From Balneola sp. (GTDB taxonomy: Bacteria > Bacteroidota > Rhodothermia > Balneolales > Balneolaceae): a stretch of DNA of 64,000 nt. Location of the stretch: positions 476,172 through 540,171 of the forward strand of contig JAEPPZ010000001.1 of NCBI GenBank assembly GCA_017640785.1. The letters are read 5' to 3'. Below the pieces are notes generated by a model. It worked only from the letters and a program-made list of their open reading frames with translations. It did not search any database and was not told the DNA's origin. Both the position numbers and the translations under genes were made by a program. Of this stretch, positions 46,083-55,091 are shown piece by piece; the stretch's first letter is position 1, and each line of letters opens with the position of its first letter.

Positions 46083-47729
46083 TCAATTCTGCACCTTAAA
46101 TGAACCTACATAATAATTTATATCAACCTGAAGGTCTTTACCTGAACTTGGAATAGCTTGCCATCGGGTTGTGGGTTTTAAAATCATATCTTTTCCATCT
46201 ACAGTAACCTCAACAGGCATATCAAAATTCGGGACCGAGTTATTCCATCTGTAGATCAGATTGTTGTCACGAAAAAAATATTCAAGTATCGGAACTCTGT
46301 GATCTCGCAAATATTGATCAAATACTGAATCCAGATCTTTCCCGGATTTCTCAATGATATAATTCTCAATTTCTTCTGTAGTAACCGTTTGATGGTAAAA
46401 CTCTTTGTTCAATCCCCGAAGTATTTCTCTCCACAGCTCATCATCACCAATAACTTGGCGAATAGTATGAAGCATATTTCCTCCTTTATAATACATATCA
46501 GAAGAACCTTCATAATTCACATCATAGATACCTATAATTGGTCTGTCGTTTTGAATTGCCAGTCTGGTTCCGATCACGTATTCATTTCCGGCTTTTTCAC
46601 CATAATGATATTCCAGAAATAAACTTTCGGAATAGTTCGTAAAACTTTCGTGGATCCACATATCTGCAACATCCTTGTAGGTGATGTTATTGGCAAACCA
46701 CTCATGTCCGGTTTCATGAATAATGATAAAATCAAACTTCATTCCCCATCCCGTGCTACTCAGGTCTCTCCCGAGGTATCCGTTTTCATATCCATTGCCA
46801 TAAGTAACCGAGCTTTGATGTTCCATACCCAGATACGGAGCTTCTACTAATTTATAACTGTCTTCATAGAAAGGGTAAGGTCCAAACCAATGTTCAAATG
46901 CTTCGATGGTTCGGGGCGCATCTAAAAACTGTTTTTTTGCTTTTTCAAGATTGTAACTCAATACATAGTAATCCATATCCAAAGATCCCTTCTCACCGTC
47001 AAAAACTTCTCCGAAATGAACGTAATCACCGATGTTTATATTAACTCCATAATTATTGATGGGATTACTTACAAACCAATGCCAGGTTTTCGTACCGTCG
47101 TTATTATCTGTTTCATTTCGGAGTCTCCCATTCGAAACATTCATCAGGTCATCGCGAACAGTTATGCTCATCAACATACTATCCGGTTCGTCATAAGCGT
47201 GATCCTTATTTGGCCACCAAATACTTGCTCCGATACCCTGATTTGAAGAAGCTACAAAAGGATTTCCGTTTTTATCTCTGGTCCATGAAATACCTCCATC
47301 CCACGGAGCTCTAACCGCTTTCTTTGGTTTCCCCGAAAAATGAACTACTACTTCATTGACTTCTCCAGTTTTTTGATCTGATGAAGTTTCAACAAAAAAA
47401 GCATTCCCTTCTCTTTCAAATGAAAGCGCTTTCCCTTCTTGAGTTATTTTAGAAATCTGCATTGGTTGTTGAAGATCGATCTGCATTAAGGTAGTAGTAA
47501 GGGAATCGACTCTGTACTGAATGGTATTAGTTCCGGAAAAAGTGCTGTCTTCCAAATTCACTTCCATATCCAGATGATAAAAAGTCACGTCCCACCAAGA
47601 CCGTTCGGCAGTAATAGTTCCTCTTAACGTATCCTGACGATTGAAATCCGGTTGACGTCCAAAGAATTGAGCTGAAACATAATCCCCGGTTGTTAATATC
47701 AGCATGAGGAGAATAAATACTTTCTTCAT
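46083..47729 (-). CDS. M1 family zinc metallopeptidase
   Basis: 548 residues. Signal peptide (VFILLMLILTTGDYVSA) followed by an N-terminal beta domain and the gluzincin catalytic domain. Zinc site: H338-E-T-G-H342 with E361 in WIHESFTNYSE, an exact HExxH-x18-E. The exopeptidase-type segment reads GMEHQ (301-305), a variant of GAMEN. The protein is shorter than typical aminopeptidase N because the C-terminal helical domain is missing, a form frequent in exported Bacteroidota peptidases. It is divergent from the large T9SS protein with 187 bp between the starts. Confidence 0.92.
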   Translation of the reverse strand: MKKVFILLMLILTTGDYVSAQFFGRQPDFNRQDTLRGTITAERSWWDVTFYHLDMEVNLEDSTFSGTNTIQYRVDSLTTTLMQIDLQQPMQISKITQEGKALSFEREGNAFFVETSSDQKTGEVNEVVVHFSGKPKKAVRAPWDGGISWTRDKNGNPFVASSNQGIGASIWWPNKDHAYDEPDSMLMSITVRDDLMNVSNGRLRNETDNNDGTKTWHWFVSNPINNYGVNINIGDYVHFGEVFDGEKGSLDMDYYVLSYNLEKAKKQFLDAPRTIEAFEHWFGPYPFYEDSYKLVEAPYLGMEHQSSVTYGNGYENGYLGRDLSSTGWGMKFDFIIIHETGHEWFANNITYKDVADMWIHESFTNYSESLFLEYHYGEKAGNEYVIGTRLAIQNDRPIIGIYDVNYEGSSDMYYKGGNMLHTIRQVIGDDELWREILRGLNKEFYHQTVTTEEIENYIIEKSGKDLDSVFDQYLRDHRVPILEYFFRDNNLIYRWNNSVPNFDMPVEVTVDGKDMILKPTTRWQAIPSSGKDLQVDINYYVGSFKVQN

Positions 47730-47916
47730 TTTAAAATATCTTAAATAGTATCAGTGAAAATATAGTCTAATATTACACGCTAAAGTTTACATTTTTTGTT
47801 CCGTTTAGCCCCAACTGAGACCAATTACGGCATACATAATATGCATAATTATCTTATTTCATAATATATACCTTTCTTTAGCCGATATCTTTTCTATTAA
47901 CTAAATATTTAATTGA

Positions 47917-50900
47917 ATGAAAAAACATTTACAAAATCTACTGTTGACTACCTCAGCAGTTTTATTACTAATTACGGGGATTACTTTTTCGGTACAAGCA
48001 CAGGAGCTTAATACCGTCTGGGAACGAACTTCGCGAACCGGTGCACCGGAACCGCTACCATCTTGGTTTACTGTTGGTTGGGTTAGAGGGATGGATCTTC
48101 ATGGTGAAAACCTTTATGCAGCAGACAGAGCTAACTCTCAAATCAGAGTATTAAATGCTACAACCGGAGCTGACGTTACTTTAGCAACTCCTTATGACTT
48201 AACCGGAGTAGCCGGCGGAACATATGCAATGAACGATATTGCATTCTCAGACGATGGGGTTGCTTTCTTAGGAAACCTAACTACAAATGCTTCAACTAGT
48301 CCATTCCATTTATATTGGTGGTCTACTGAAGGTGGAACGTACAGTGATTCTTTAGTTTTAACCACTTCAACTGCTCAACGATTAGGAGATAAGTTTACCG
48401 TTGTTGGTTCTGTATCTGATAATACTGTTGAAGTTTGGATACCAGCAGCAACTAGTGATCCAGGAATTATTTATGTACTAACAACTGCTGATCAGGGAGC
48501 TACCTGGAATACTGAAACTATTACCTTGTCCGGAACAAATGTAGTAGTAGGCGGCAACGCTGACGTTACTCCTTTGGGATTAGGAAGAAGCTCAGATTTC
48601 TACATTGGCGGAAACAGTTCTGCACCTGCTAGATACACCAGTACCGGAGCTTATGTTGATAATAGTGCACTTGCTTCTGCTTCAAGAAACGGAATGCAAG
48701 CCTTTACTTATGATGGCAAAGATCATTTGGCTGTTTATTCCTACAGAGCAGATGGATCAGGCGGTGGAAATAAAACGGGAAAAGTTTATATCTATGATGT
48801 TTCTGATGCTACCGCTCCAACAATAGTTGCTGAATCTGCTCTAATGGGTGACGACACAGATACTTATAGTTCTATTTACGGAGAAGCTAAAGTTTCATTG
48901 AATGAAGATGGCACTTACAACGTATATGCACTGGAAGGTGTAAATGGCTTAGCTGCCTTTACAAATGCAGCGCCTCCGGTTGTGGACGATCCTTCTAACT
49001 TAATTTTCTCTGAGTATATCGAAGGCTCAAGCAACAATAAAGCTCTTGAGATCACTAACCTATCAGATTCAACTGTGAGTCTTCAAAATTACAGAATTGC
49101 GCAATCTGTAAATGGTGGCGGTTGGGAATACTATCATACATTTGCTGCAGAAGCTAGTATCGCAGCAGGCGCACAGTATGTATTGCTAAACGATGCGGTA
49201 GACCCAACATTCTTTGCAGCAGAAAATGCAGATGAAGTACTTGGGTATCCAAGCGCTGTTCACCACAATGGAGATGATGCTCGTGGAATTATCCATATCG
49301 ATTCACAAACTGGTGATACTACATGGGTTGATGTATTTGGTGATCCTAATAATGATCCTGGTTCAGGTTGGGAAGTTGCAGGTGTTGAAAAAGGAACACA
49401 AAACTTTACCTTACTTAGAAAAGCAAGTGTCGCAAAAGGTGATACTGCTTCATTAGGTTCTTTCGGTACTAATTTCGATGATAGTGAGTGGATCATCAAA
49501 AATACCAATATATTCACCAATTTGGGCGTAGCTACAGAAACAGAAGCAGCTCTAGCAGGAGATTATTTCATTCCTCAGCGAACTACTGATGCAGAAGGAT
49601 TTATTTCTCTTAATCAAGCAATTCATTATGTGAATGCTGATGGTATATCATCATCAACTAATTTAATTCTAACCGATGATCTTACTGAAAGTTCGACCCT
49701 TAGGTTAAATAGAGATGACTTCAGCGAAACAAATAACCTAACAATCAAACCAGAGGCCGGAGAACAAGTAACTGTAGAGGTCGATGATTTCCGTTTTGTA
49801 GATACCCGATACATTACTATCGACGGATCTAATAATGGAACCGACTCTCGTGACCTTACTTTTGAAAAATCAGGCACAGCTGGTGGATTTTTAAAACTTG
49901 TAAGCTACAATCGCTTCATTGACATTAAAAACATCAACCTTACTTATGCCGAAGATAATGGCCTAGGTACATATGCTGTACTTATCAATAGAAGAGAAGC
50001 AAGCACAGAAACAGGACGTGCGGAAAATGTAACATTTAAAAATGTTGCAATAGGTACTGCTGAGAAGCCTTTCCGTGATGCTTTTTGGTTATTTGGCTCA
50101 ACAAGTAATGAGAGTTTTTTCCACCTCAACGTTTCGTTACTTGGTGGAGAAGCACATGTTGGAAGAAGCTTTTTCCGCAGTCAAACTCATACCAACACAG
50201 TTATTTCAGGTAATAAAATCTTTTCTTACGGATCAGAAACCGGAGAGAACCAGGTTGTTAACCTAAATACACCAATCGACGCATTTACTTTCACTAGTAA
50301 TGAAATAGTATTTGCCGATGCTGCGGGAACTGAAGACAGAACTTATATTGGTCTAAACGCTACTAACACTTTAGTTGATTCAGTTGAAGTTTCAAATAAC
50401 ACGTTTTCCAATGATGGTTTTGCAGGAACAGGAACAAACAATAGCTTTATAGCTTTCTATCATAATGGAAGTTCTAGTTCTGCTGAGTTCCAATTCCTTC
50501 ATAACTCTGTGAACTTTACAGAAAATGGACAAACCGGAGCACATGCGGCTATCGCTCGTTCAGCTTCTGCTTCAGCTGGAGCTACTGTTCAAGCTTTCAA
50601 CAATATTTTTGTAAATAACCAAGATGGATCCGGTTCTTATATTTATGATTGGGATGGCAACACCTTATTCACTAATTCAAACAATATCGTTGTTAGTACG
50701 AATGCATTTGTTGCTAATTTTGATGATGAAGTTTATGCAACTCTTTCTGCATTCTCGGATTCTTTAGGATTGGATAATCTTTCAACCGAAGCAGAGGTTA
50801 ACTTTGTCTCTGGCACCGATCTGAGACTAACGGGAAGCTCTATTGGAAACAATGAACTTGCCGGAATTCCTATTGCTTCTGTTTCTACAGATATCGACGG

Positions 50901-51633
50901 AACCGCAAGAAGTTCATTTGCTCCTTACAAAGGTGCTTTTGAAGGTGATGTTGAATTGATGGCTGATGTTGAGATTACAATTGATGCTTTCAGTGTACTT
51001 GCACCTGCAGATGATTCCAGCTTTGACTTAGGAACTGGCGCTGAGACAGAAGTTACATTTACATGGGAAGAAGCTAATTCAAATGCTGAAGTGACCTATG
51101 TATTCATGTTTGACTCAGCTAATGCAGACTTCTCTACTCCGTTATTTACAATCGAATCTGACGATGATGGTTCAGCGACTTCCTTAACAGGAACATACGC
51201 TGTTATCGATTCAACTCTGAAAGATCTGGGTGTACTTAGTGGAGAAAGCATAGATCTTAAATGGACGGTAATGGCAGTTGCTTCTGACTCTACCAGAATG
51301 GCTGAAAATGCCTTCAACATTTCATTCACCACAATGATTGGTGTATCGAACGAGCCTGAAGAGTTACCGTTAACATTCAAGCTAAACCAAAACTACCCTA
51401 ACCCTTTTAATCCAACATCAACAATACAGTTTACGCTACCACAATCAGGTGATGTAAGACTTGATGTATTTACGATTACAGGTCAGTTGGTAACCACCTT
51501 GGTTAATACCCGTATGGGTTCCGGTGAACATTCTGTTACATTCGATGGAAGTAATCTAGCCAGTGGCGTTTACATCTACCGAATAATGGCAGGAAAAAAC
51601 ATCCAAACGAAACGAATGACTCTGATTAAGTAA
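47917..51633 (+). CDS. Large secreted multidomain protein with lamin-tail domain and T9SS sorting tail
   Basis: 1238 residues. Signal peptide to about residue 29 (VLLLITGITFSVQAQ). Residues about 30-350 form a propeller-like domain (SWFTVGWVRGMDLHGENLYA and similar repeats). A lamin-tail-type domain follows (LIFSEYIEGSSNNKALEITN, about residues 365-545). Residues about 560-1000 look like a parallel beta-helix (repeated short strands such as VNADGISSSTNLILTDDL, YITIDGSNNG, VEVSNNTFSNDGF). An Ig-like segment precedes the C-terminal T9SS domain that starts FKLNQNYPNPFNPTSTIQF and ends KRMTLIK. Likely an exported cell-surface or extracellular protein; no catalytic residues were identified. Confidence 0.85.
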   Translation: MKKHLQNLLLTTSAVLLLITGITFSVQAQELNTVWERTSRTGAPEPLPSWFTVGWVRGMDLHGENLYAADRANSQIRVLNATTGADVTLATPYDLTGVAGGTYAMNDIAFSDDGVAFLGNLTTNASTSPFHLYWWSTEGGTYSDSLVLTTSTAQRLGDKFTVVGSVSDNTVEVWIPAATSDPGIIYVLTTADQGATWNTETITLSGTNVVVGGNADVTPLGLGRSSDFYIGGNSSAPARYTSTGAYVDNSALASASRNGMQAFTYDGKDHLAVYSYRADGSGGGNKTGKVYIYDVSDATAPTIVAESALMGDDTDTYSSIYGEAKVSLNEDGTYNVYALEGVNGLAAFTNAAPPVVDDPSNLIFSEYIEGSSNNKALEITNLSDSTVSLQNYRIAQSVNGGGWEYYHTFAAEASIAAGAQYVLLNDAVDPTFFAAENADEVLGYPSAVHHNGDDARGIIHIDSQTGDTTWVDVFGDPNNDPGSGWEVAGVEKGTQNFTLLRKASVAKGDTASLGSFGTNFDDSEWIIKNTNIFTNLGVATETEAALAGDYFIPQRTTDAEGFISLNQAIHYVNADGISSSTNLILTDDLTESSTLRLNRDDFSETNNLTIKPEAGEQVTVEVDDFRFVDTRYITIDGSNNGTDSRDLTFEKSGTAGGFLKLVSYNRFIDIKNINLTYAEDNGLGTYAVLINRREASTETGRAENVTFKNVAIGTAEKPFRDAFWLFGSTSNESFFHLNVSLLGGEAHVGRSFFRSQTHTNTVISGNKIFSYGSETGENQVVNLNTPIDAFTFTSNEIVFADAAGTEDRTYIGLNATNTLVDSVEVSNNTFSNDGFAGTGTNNSFIAFYHNGSSSSAEFQFLHNSVNFTENGQTGAHAAIARSASASAGATVQAFNNIFVNNQDGSGSYIYDWDGNTLFTNSNNIVVSTNAFVANFDDEVYATLSAFSDSLGLDNLSTEAEVNFVSGTDLRLTGSSIGNNELAGIPIASVSTDIDGTARSSFAPYKGAFEGDVELMADVEITIDAFSVLAPADDSSFDLGTGAETEVTFTWEEANSNAEVTYVFMFDSANADFSTPLFTIESDDDGSATSLTGTYAVIDSTLKDLGVLSGESIDLKWTVMAVASDSTRMAENAFNISFTTMIGVSNEPEELPLTFKLNQNYPNPFNPTSTIQFTLPQSGDVRLDVFTITGQLVTTLVNTRMGSGEHSVTFDGSNLASGVYIYRIMAGKNIQTKRMTLIK

Positions 51634-51653
51634 ATCAAACTTACTCTGAAGTT

Positions 51654-51684
51654 AAAAGCCCTGCCAAACAGCAGGGCTTTTTTT
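51654..51684 (+). terminator. Rho-independent terminator after the T9SS protein gene
   Basis: Stem AGCCCTGC/GCAGGGCT, loop CAAACA, followed by a run of T; it starts 21 bp after the stop codon. Confidence 0.93.
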
Positions 51685-51797
51685 ATATCCTGTAATTCCA
51701 TTAATACGAAATCTTTAAAATAATAACAGTCGTGATTGGATTATCTCTGTAATATTTAATACCTATCAATTTCTGATGTTTCATTAATTACTAAGCT

Positions 51798-52001
51798 ATG
51801 ACTTTGAATTCTGATCGATCGCCCCACAAAAGTAATTCGGAAGCCGAAATAATCCGCGAGGCTTGTATATCTGCTGCAAGAGAAGGCTTCATGGATGCTT
51901 CCATAAGTGGTTTATGTAATGAAGGAGCAGTTGAAGCAGCTATTAGTGCCATTCAGAATCTGGATCTTACCAAAGTACTTGCTGACCAAAAAGATAAATG
52001 A
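51798..52001 (+). CDS. Small conserved protein of unknown function
   Basis: 67 residues, soluble, no signal. The pattern AEIIREACISAAREGFMDA then SISGLCNEGAVEAAISAIQN resembles small proteins that databases often label acetyltransferase without a visible acetyltransferase fold; that label should not be trusted. It overlaps the next gene by 4 bp (ATGA), so the pair is translationally coupled. Confidence 0.65.
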   Translation: MTLNSDRSPHKSNSEAEIIREACISAAREGFMDASISGLCNEGAVEAAISAIQNLDLTKVLADQKDK

Positions 52002-52189
52002 AACGAGCTATTGTCGGTTTTCATAAAGATGAAAAAGAGGATTGGGTTGCTGATCTGGAATGCGGCCATCTACAGCATGTTCGGCACAACCCTCCCTGGC
52101 AAATTCGTGAATGGGTAACTACTGAAGTGGGTCGACACAATAAATTAGGTTATTTATTGAATTGTAAAGAATGTGATAAGAAACTTTAA
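51998..52189 (+). CDS. DUF3565 domain-containing protein
   Basis: 63 residues. The sequence GFHKDEKEDWVADLECGHLQ then HVRHNPPWQIREWVTTEVGR and LNCKECD matches DUF3565. Conserved CGH, HVRH and CxxC groups suggest a small metal-binding protein, probably zinc. It follows the 67-residue gene with a 4-bp overlap and lies convergent with nirK across a strong hairpin. Confidence 0.85.
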   Translation: MKRAIVGFHKDEKEDWVADLECGHLQHVRHNPPWQIREWVTTEVGRHNKLGYLLNCKECDKKL

Positions 52190-52203
52190 TTTCTTGTTTA
52201 AAA

Positions 52204-52236
52204 AAAAGACACCCAAGTACTCGTAAGGTGTCTTTT
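52204..52236. terminator. Bidirectional terminator between the DUF3565 gene and nirK
   Basis: Perfect 10-bp stem (AAAAGACACC with GGTGTCTTTT) with a 13-base loop. On the minus strand it runs into at least eight T, making it a strong nirK terminator; on the plus strand the T run is four. Confidence 0.9.
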
Positions 52237-52270
52237 ATTGTAATTTTTAAGCTACTCTAAGTAACCAAGA

Positions 52271-53377
52271 TTATTTTTTCTTTTCTATTTTTTTTGGCTC
52301 GCTTATTTGTTTCATCAAATCGTCATTCCATTCACCCTCAACTTCTACAATACCAACTGCTCCGAAAGACATTGCCTCAATTAAATTATGGTTTACGTAA
52401 GCATATGTACCCGGCTGTTTAAATTCGTAAAGCATGGGAACAGCAGCCCCTCCGGGTATTGCCCAGGTTTCGTAGTTTGTGGAAGGTTTATCTCCAAAAG
52501 AACCGCCATTCCAAACAAGATCAGCATGACCGCCAATTAAGTGCATTCTCGTATCTCTGTTAGCTTGTGCGGATACAAAAAGCACTTTGTCTCCCACTTC
52601 TGCTCTAAGCGCATTCTCGCCGGTTAATGCACCTTCTACGCCATTAAATACTATGTGTGATGGGGTTAATGATCTAAATACTTCCATCATATCGCCGAAA
52701 CCTTCCGAAGGGAAATCATATTCTTTATAATCTCCACCCTCATCAGTTGGGATATAATAATCCTGTTCCACAACATAAAATGCTTTATCAAATGTAACAG
52801 GTTCGCCTAAGTTATCAGTTAATCCCTCTCTTGGAAGTACCATTATAACTCCGTTCATACCGGAAACTACATGCAATGGAACCATCATACCGCCCGGTGC
52901 ACAGTGATATACAAATGTACCTGATTTGGTTGCCTTAAATCTCATCGTAACTTCTTCACCCGGATTTACAACAGTTAAATCGCCTCCCCCCATTGCTCCT
53001 GTAGCAGCATGAAAATCTATATTGTGCTGTAAGCTATTACTTTCCGGATTGATCAATGTAAGCTCTACATAATCGTTCTCATGTACAACAATCATCGGCC
53101 CTGGAACAGAACCATCAAAAGTCATAGCCCAAATAAATACTCCAGGAGCTATTTCCAGTTTTTTCTCTTCAATAGTTAATTCAATTTCAACCACAACAGG
53201 TTCTTTTGGTCCCACCTGATCAAATTCCGGTAAAAATGGTGGTGCAACCATTTCCTGTTTAATACGCTTTAAGTAGTCCGGGTTATCCTGTGCATTTATT
53301 CCGAAAGTAGATCCAAGAATTACTACCACAGTCATTAGTACAGGAATTTTTTTAAGGATGTATGCTGATTTTTTCAT
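52271..53377 (-). CDS. nirK: Copper-containing nitrite reductase
   Basis: 368 residues. Periplasmic enzyme reducing nitrite to nitric oxide. A signal peptide ([18 protein letters not shown]) is followed by two cupredoxin domains. Type 1 copper ligands: H118, C159, H169, M174. Type 2 copper ligands: H123, H158 and H284 (in [10 protein letters not shown]). The catalytic aspartate D121 and histidine H241 (TPSHIVFNG) are present. All copper sites are intact, so the enzyme should be active. An 18-bp perfect palindrome lies 19 bp upstream of the start and is shared with ric and the Rrf2 gene, implying control by nitric oxide. No nitric oxide reductase gene is in the window. Confidence 0.96.
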   Translation of the reverse strand: MKKSAYILKKIPVLMTVVVILGSTFGINAQDNPDYLKRIKQEMVAPPFLPEFDQVGPKEPVVVEIELTIEEKKLEIAPGVFIWAMTFDGSVPGPMIVVHENDYVELTLINPESNSLQHNIDFHAATGAMGGGDLTVVNPGEEVTMRFKATKSGTFVYHCAPGGMMVPLHVVSGMNGVIMVLPREGLTDNLGEPVTFDKAFYVVEQDYYIPTDEGGDYKEYDFPSEGFGDMMEVFRSLTPSHIVFNGVEGALTGENALRAEVGDKVLFVSAQANRDTRMHLIGGHADLVWNGGSFGDKPSTNYETWAIPGGAAVPMLYEFKQPGTYAYVNHNLIEAMSFGAVGIVEVEGEWNDDLMKQISEPKKIEKKK

Positions 53378-53395
53378 TTTTCTGTATTTAAGATT

Positions 53396-53413
53396 TAAGA
53401 CAATTTTGTCTTA
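53396..53413 (-). promoter_or_regulatory. Rrf2/NsrR-type operator upstream of nirK
   Basis: TAAGACAATTTTGTCTTA, a perfect palindrome with 8-bp arms and two-base centre, 18 bp upstream of the nirK start codon. Related sequences precede ric and the Rrf2 gene. A shared TATAAATAAGA stretch on the coding strand just upstream may be the core promoter. Confidence 0.75.
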
Positions 53414-53571
53414 TTTATAATTAAACTATTTGTTTCAACAAGAATTTATCCATCACATGTGAATTTTAGATGAAGGCGATATATATAACTCCCTGTTCAT
53501 CTTTCAGAAATTGGGATAGTTTTCCTAAGTTCTTAAAAATTCATATTCAGGTTTAAACTCAGAAATCACTA

Positions 53572-54267
53572 TCAATTCATTCTGGCTTCAAGTTGCATTG
53601 CCTTAGGAAATAAAATATTGTTTTCAAGGTGAACGTGCTTATGCAGGTCTTTTTGGAAGCCTTCTAGATTCTGAAATAGCACACGGTACGAAGCGCAGGC
53701 TCCTTCAGGAGGTGTAAAATTATCGGTAAGCGATTCAATTTCAGCCATCAACTCACCAGCTTGTTCGTGCTCAGACTCTAGAATATCCAATAGAGATTCT
53801 TTAACTGAACCAATTTTTTGCAGTTGAACCAAGTCCTTGATCTGCGGAAATAAATCTTCTTCTTCTTTTTCCAGGTGATCGATCAACTCATAGCTTAGCT
53901 TCTTAACCTTATCAAAAATTTCAATCAACTCAGGGTGATTGCTTCCATGCACCCGAGCTACTTTCTCTGCATAAAAATTTAATTCGGGTAACATTTTACG
54001 AACAAAGTTATGATGGTTTTGGACAATATAATCTACCAAAAAGTCTAAATTCCAGTCATTGAAGTTATGTTGCTCCGTTTCCAGATCTTGAAGTAGATTC
54101 AGCTCTCCTAATACTTCATCAAGTTCAATGTTTTTCGCTTCACAAACCGATGACAAAGTTTTCTTGCCTCCACAACAGAAATCCATCCCTCTGGATCTGA
54201 ATATTTGAGAAGCTCTGTAATCTTCTGCTACTATTTCACCGACTGTTCTTTGTGCTAATTCTTTCAT
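53572..54267 (-). CDS. ric: Iron-sulfur cluster repair di-iron protein (RIC/ScdA/YtfE)
   Basis: 231 residues. The N-terminal ScdA domain has the FRSRGMDFCCGGKKTL motif with its cysteines, followed by a hemerythrin-like four-helix bundle with iron ligands spread over HHNFV, HGSNHPE, DHLEKEEEDLFP, SEHEQAGEL and HKHVHLENNILFP. RIC repairs iron-sulfur clusters damaged by nitric oxide or peroxide. It lies between nirK and the Rrf2 regulator, all on the same strand, with an operator-like palindrome 20 bp upstream, fitting a nitrosative stress role. Confidence 0.93.
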   Translation of the reverse strand: MKELAQRTVGEIVAEDYRASQIFRSRGMDFCCGGKKTLSSVCEAKNIELDEVLGELNLLQDLETEQHNFNDWNLDFLVDYIVQNHHNFVRKMLPELNFYAEKVARVHGSNHPELIEIFDKVKKLSYELIDHLEKEEEDLFPQIKDLVQLQKIGSVKESLLDILESEHEQAGELMAEIESLTDNFTPPEGACASYRVLFQNLEGFQKDLHKHVHLENNILFPKAMQLEARMN

Positions 54268-54287
54268 GTTTATTTTATTTAAAGTTA

Positions 54288-54305
54288 TAAGACTATTTTA
54301 TCTTA
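54288..54305 (-). promoter_or_regulatory. Rrf2/NsrR-type operator upstream of ric
   Basis: TAAGACTATTTTATCTTA, matching the nirK operator at 16 of 18 positions with imperfect symmetry. It lies 20 bp upstream of the ric start codon. Confidence 0.7.
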
Positions 54306-54342
54306 TTTATATGAATTTTATATTAAGTCTGTTTATTTAATT

Positions 54343-54795
54343 TTAATCCCAGTTAAAACTTCCGTCAGCCATTAACCTAAATTTATTCTGCTTTCCCTCT
54401 CTTGCGAGCTCACTTAACGTAGTTCGTTCTAACATCCCCTGAATAGATGCTCTTGTTTCAATCCAACTTTCATGCAGTGGACAAGGAGTTGCTGATCCAC
54501 ATCCGGGTAAACCCAAAGCACATTGAGTAAATAATTCAGGACCATCAATTGCAATCACCATGTCCAACAATGTGGCTTCTCTACCCTTTTTTGTTAAACG
54601 AATACCACCCTTCGGACCTTTATAAGATTCCATGAGTGATTCAGCTGTTAGCTGTTGAAGAATCTTGGTTAAAAAGTGAAATGAAATCTCAAGTTTATCG
54701 CTCATTTCTTTAATAGAATTAAATTCTTCATCACTTTTTGATGCCAGATATATAGAAGCTCTCAGCCCATAAACACAAGATTTCGATAACAACAT
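54343..54795 (-). CDS. Rrf2 family transcriptional regulator (NsrR-like)
   Basis: 150 residues. An N-terminal winged HTH (SIKEMSDKLEISFHFLTKIL, then LQQLTAESLMESYKGPKGGI) and a C-terminal region with three cysteines, C92, C99 and C105, spaced like the iron-sulfur ligands of IscR/NsrR. In that family the cluster senses nitric oxide or iron-sulfur status. Genomic position with nirK and ric and the shared palindrome in front of all three, including its own gene, argue that it is an autoregulated nitric-oxide-sensing repressor. NsrR identity is inferred. Confidence 0.88.
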   Translation of the reverse strand: MLLSKSCVYGLRASIYLASKSDEEFNSIKEMSDKLEISFHFLTKILQQLTAESLMESYKGPKGGIRLTKKGREATLLDMVIAIDGPELFTQCALGLPGCGSATPCPLHESWIETRASIQGMLERTTLSELAREGKQNKFRLMADGSFNWD

Positions 54796-54803
54796 ACTTT
54801 CTA

Positions 54804-54825
54804 TTTAAGAGTTTATTGTCTTAAA
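54804..54825 (-). promoter_or_regulatory. Rrf2/NsrR-type operator upstream of the regulator gene
   Basis: TTTAAGA and TCTTAAA arms (7 bp, 8-base spacer), matching the nirK operator at 14 of 18 core positions. It lies 8-10 bp upstream of the regulator start codon, suggesting autoregulation. Confidence 0.6.
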
Positions 54826-54984
54826 TATAAGAAATTGAACAGCGAATACAATAACGTTTTATATAAGTAAGAAGTCCAGTCTGCGATGAACCCCAATTGA
54901 AAACTAATTATCCAATTAAAAGACAAAACCGGGCATTTTCTAAACTATAAAGACTGTGAACGAAGGCACCTTTAACCGATATTT

Positions 54985-54996
54985 TATACCGGTATA
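54985..54996. promoter_or_regulatory. Perfect 12-bp palindrome upstream of the cytochrome c gene
   Basis: TATACCGGTATA lies 95 bp upstream of the cytochrome c start in an otherwise AT-rich 296-bp gap. It differs from the Rrf2-type operators and may bind another regulator. Confidence 0.35.
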
Positions 54997-55091
54997 GACT
55001 TTTTCATTTTAATTAAACAAATTATCCGATGTCATTTCTGAGGTATTAGGGATTTCAAGGGGAAAATACCTCTCAACAAAAATTTGGGATT

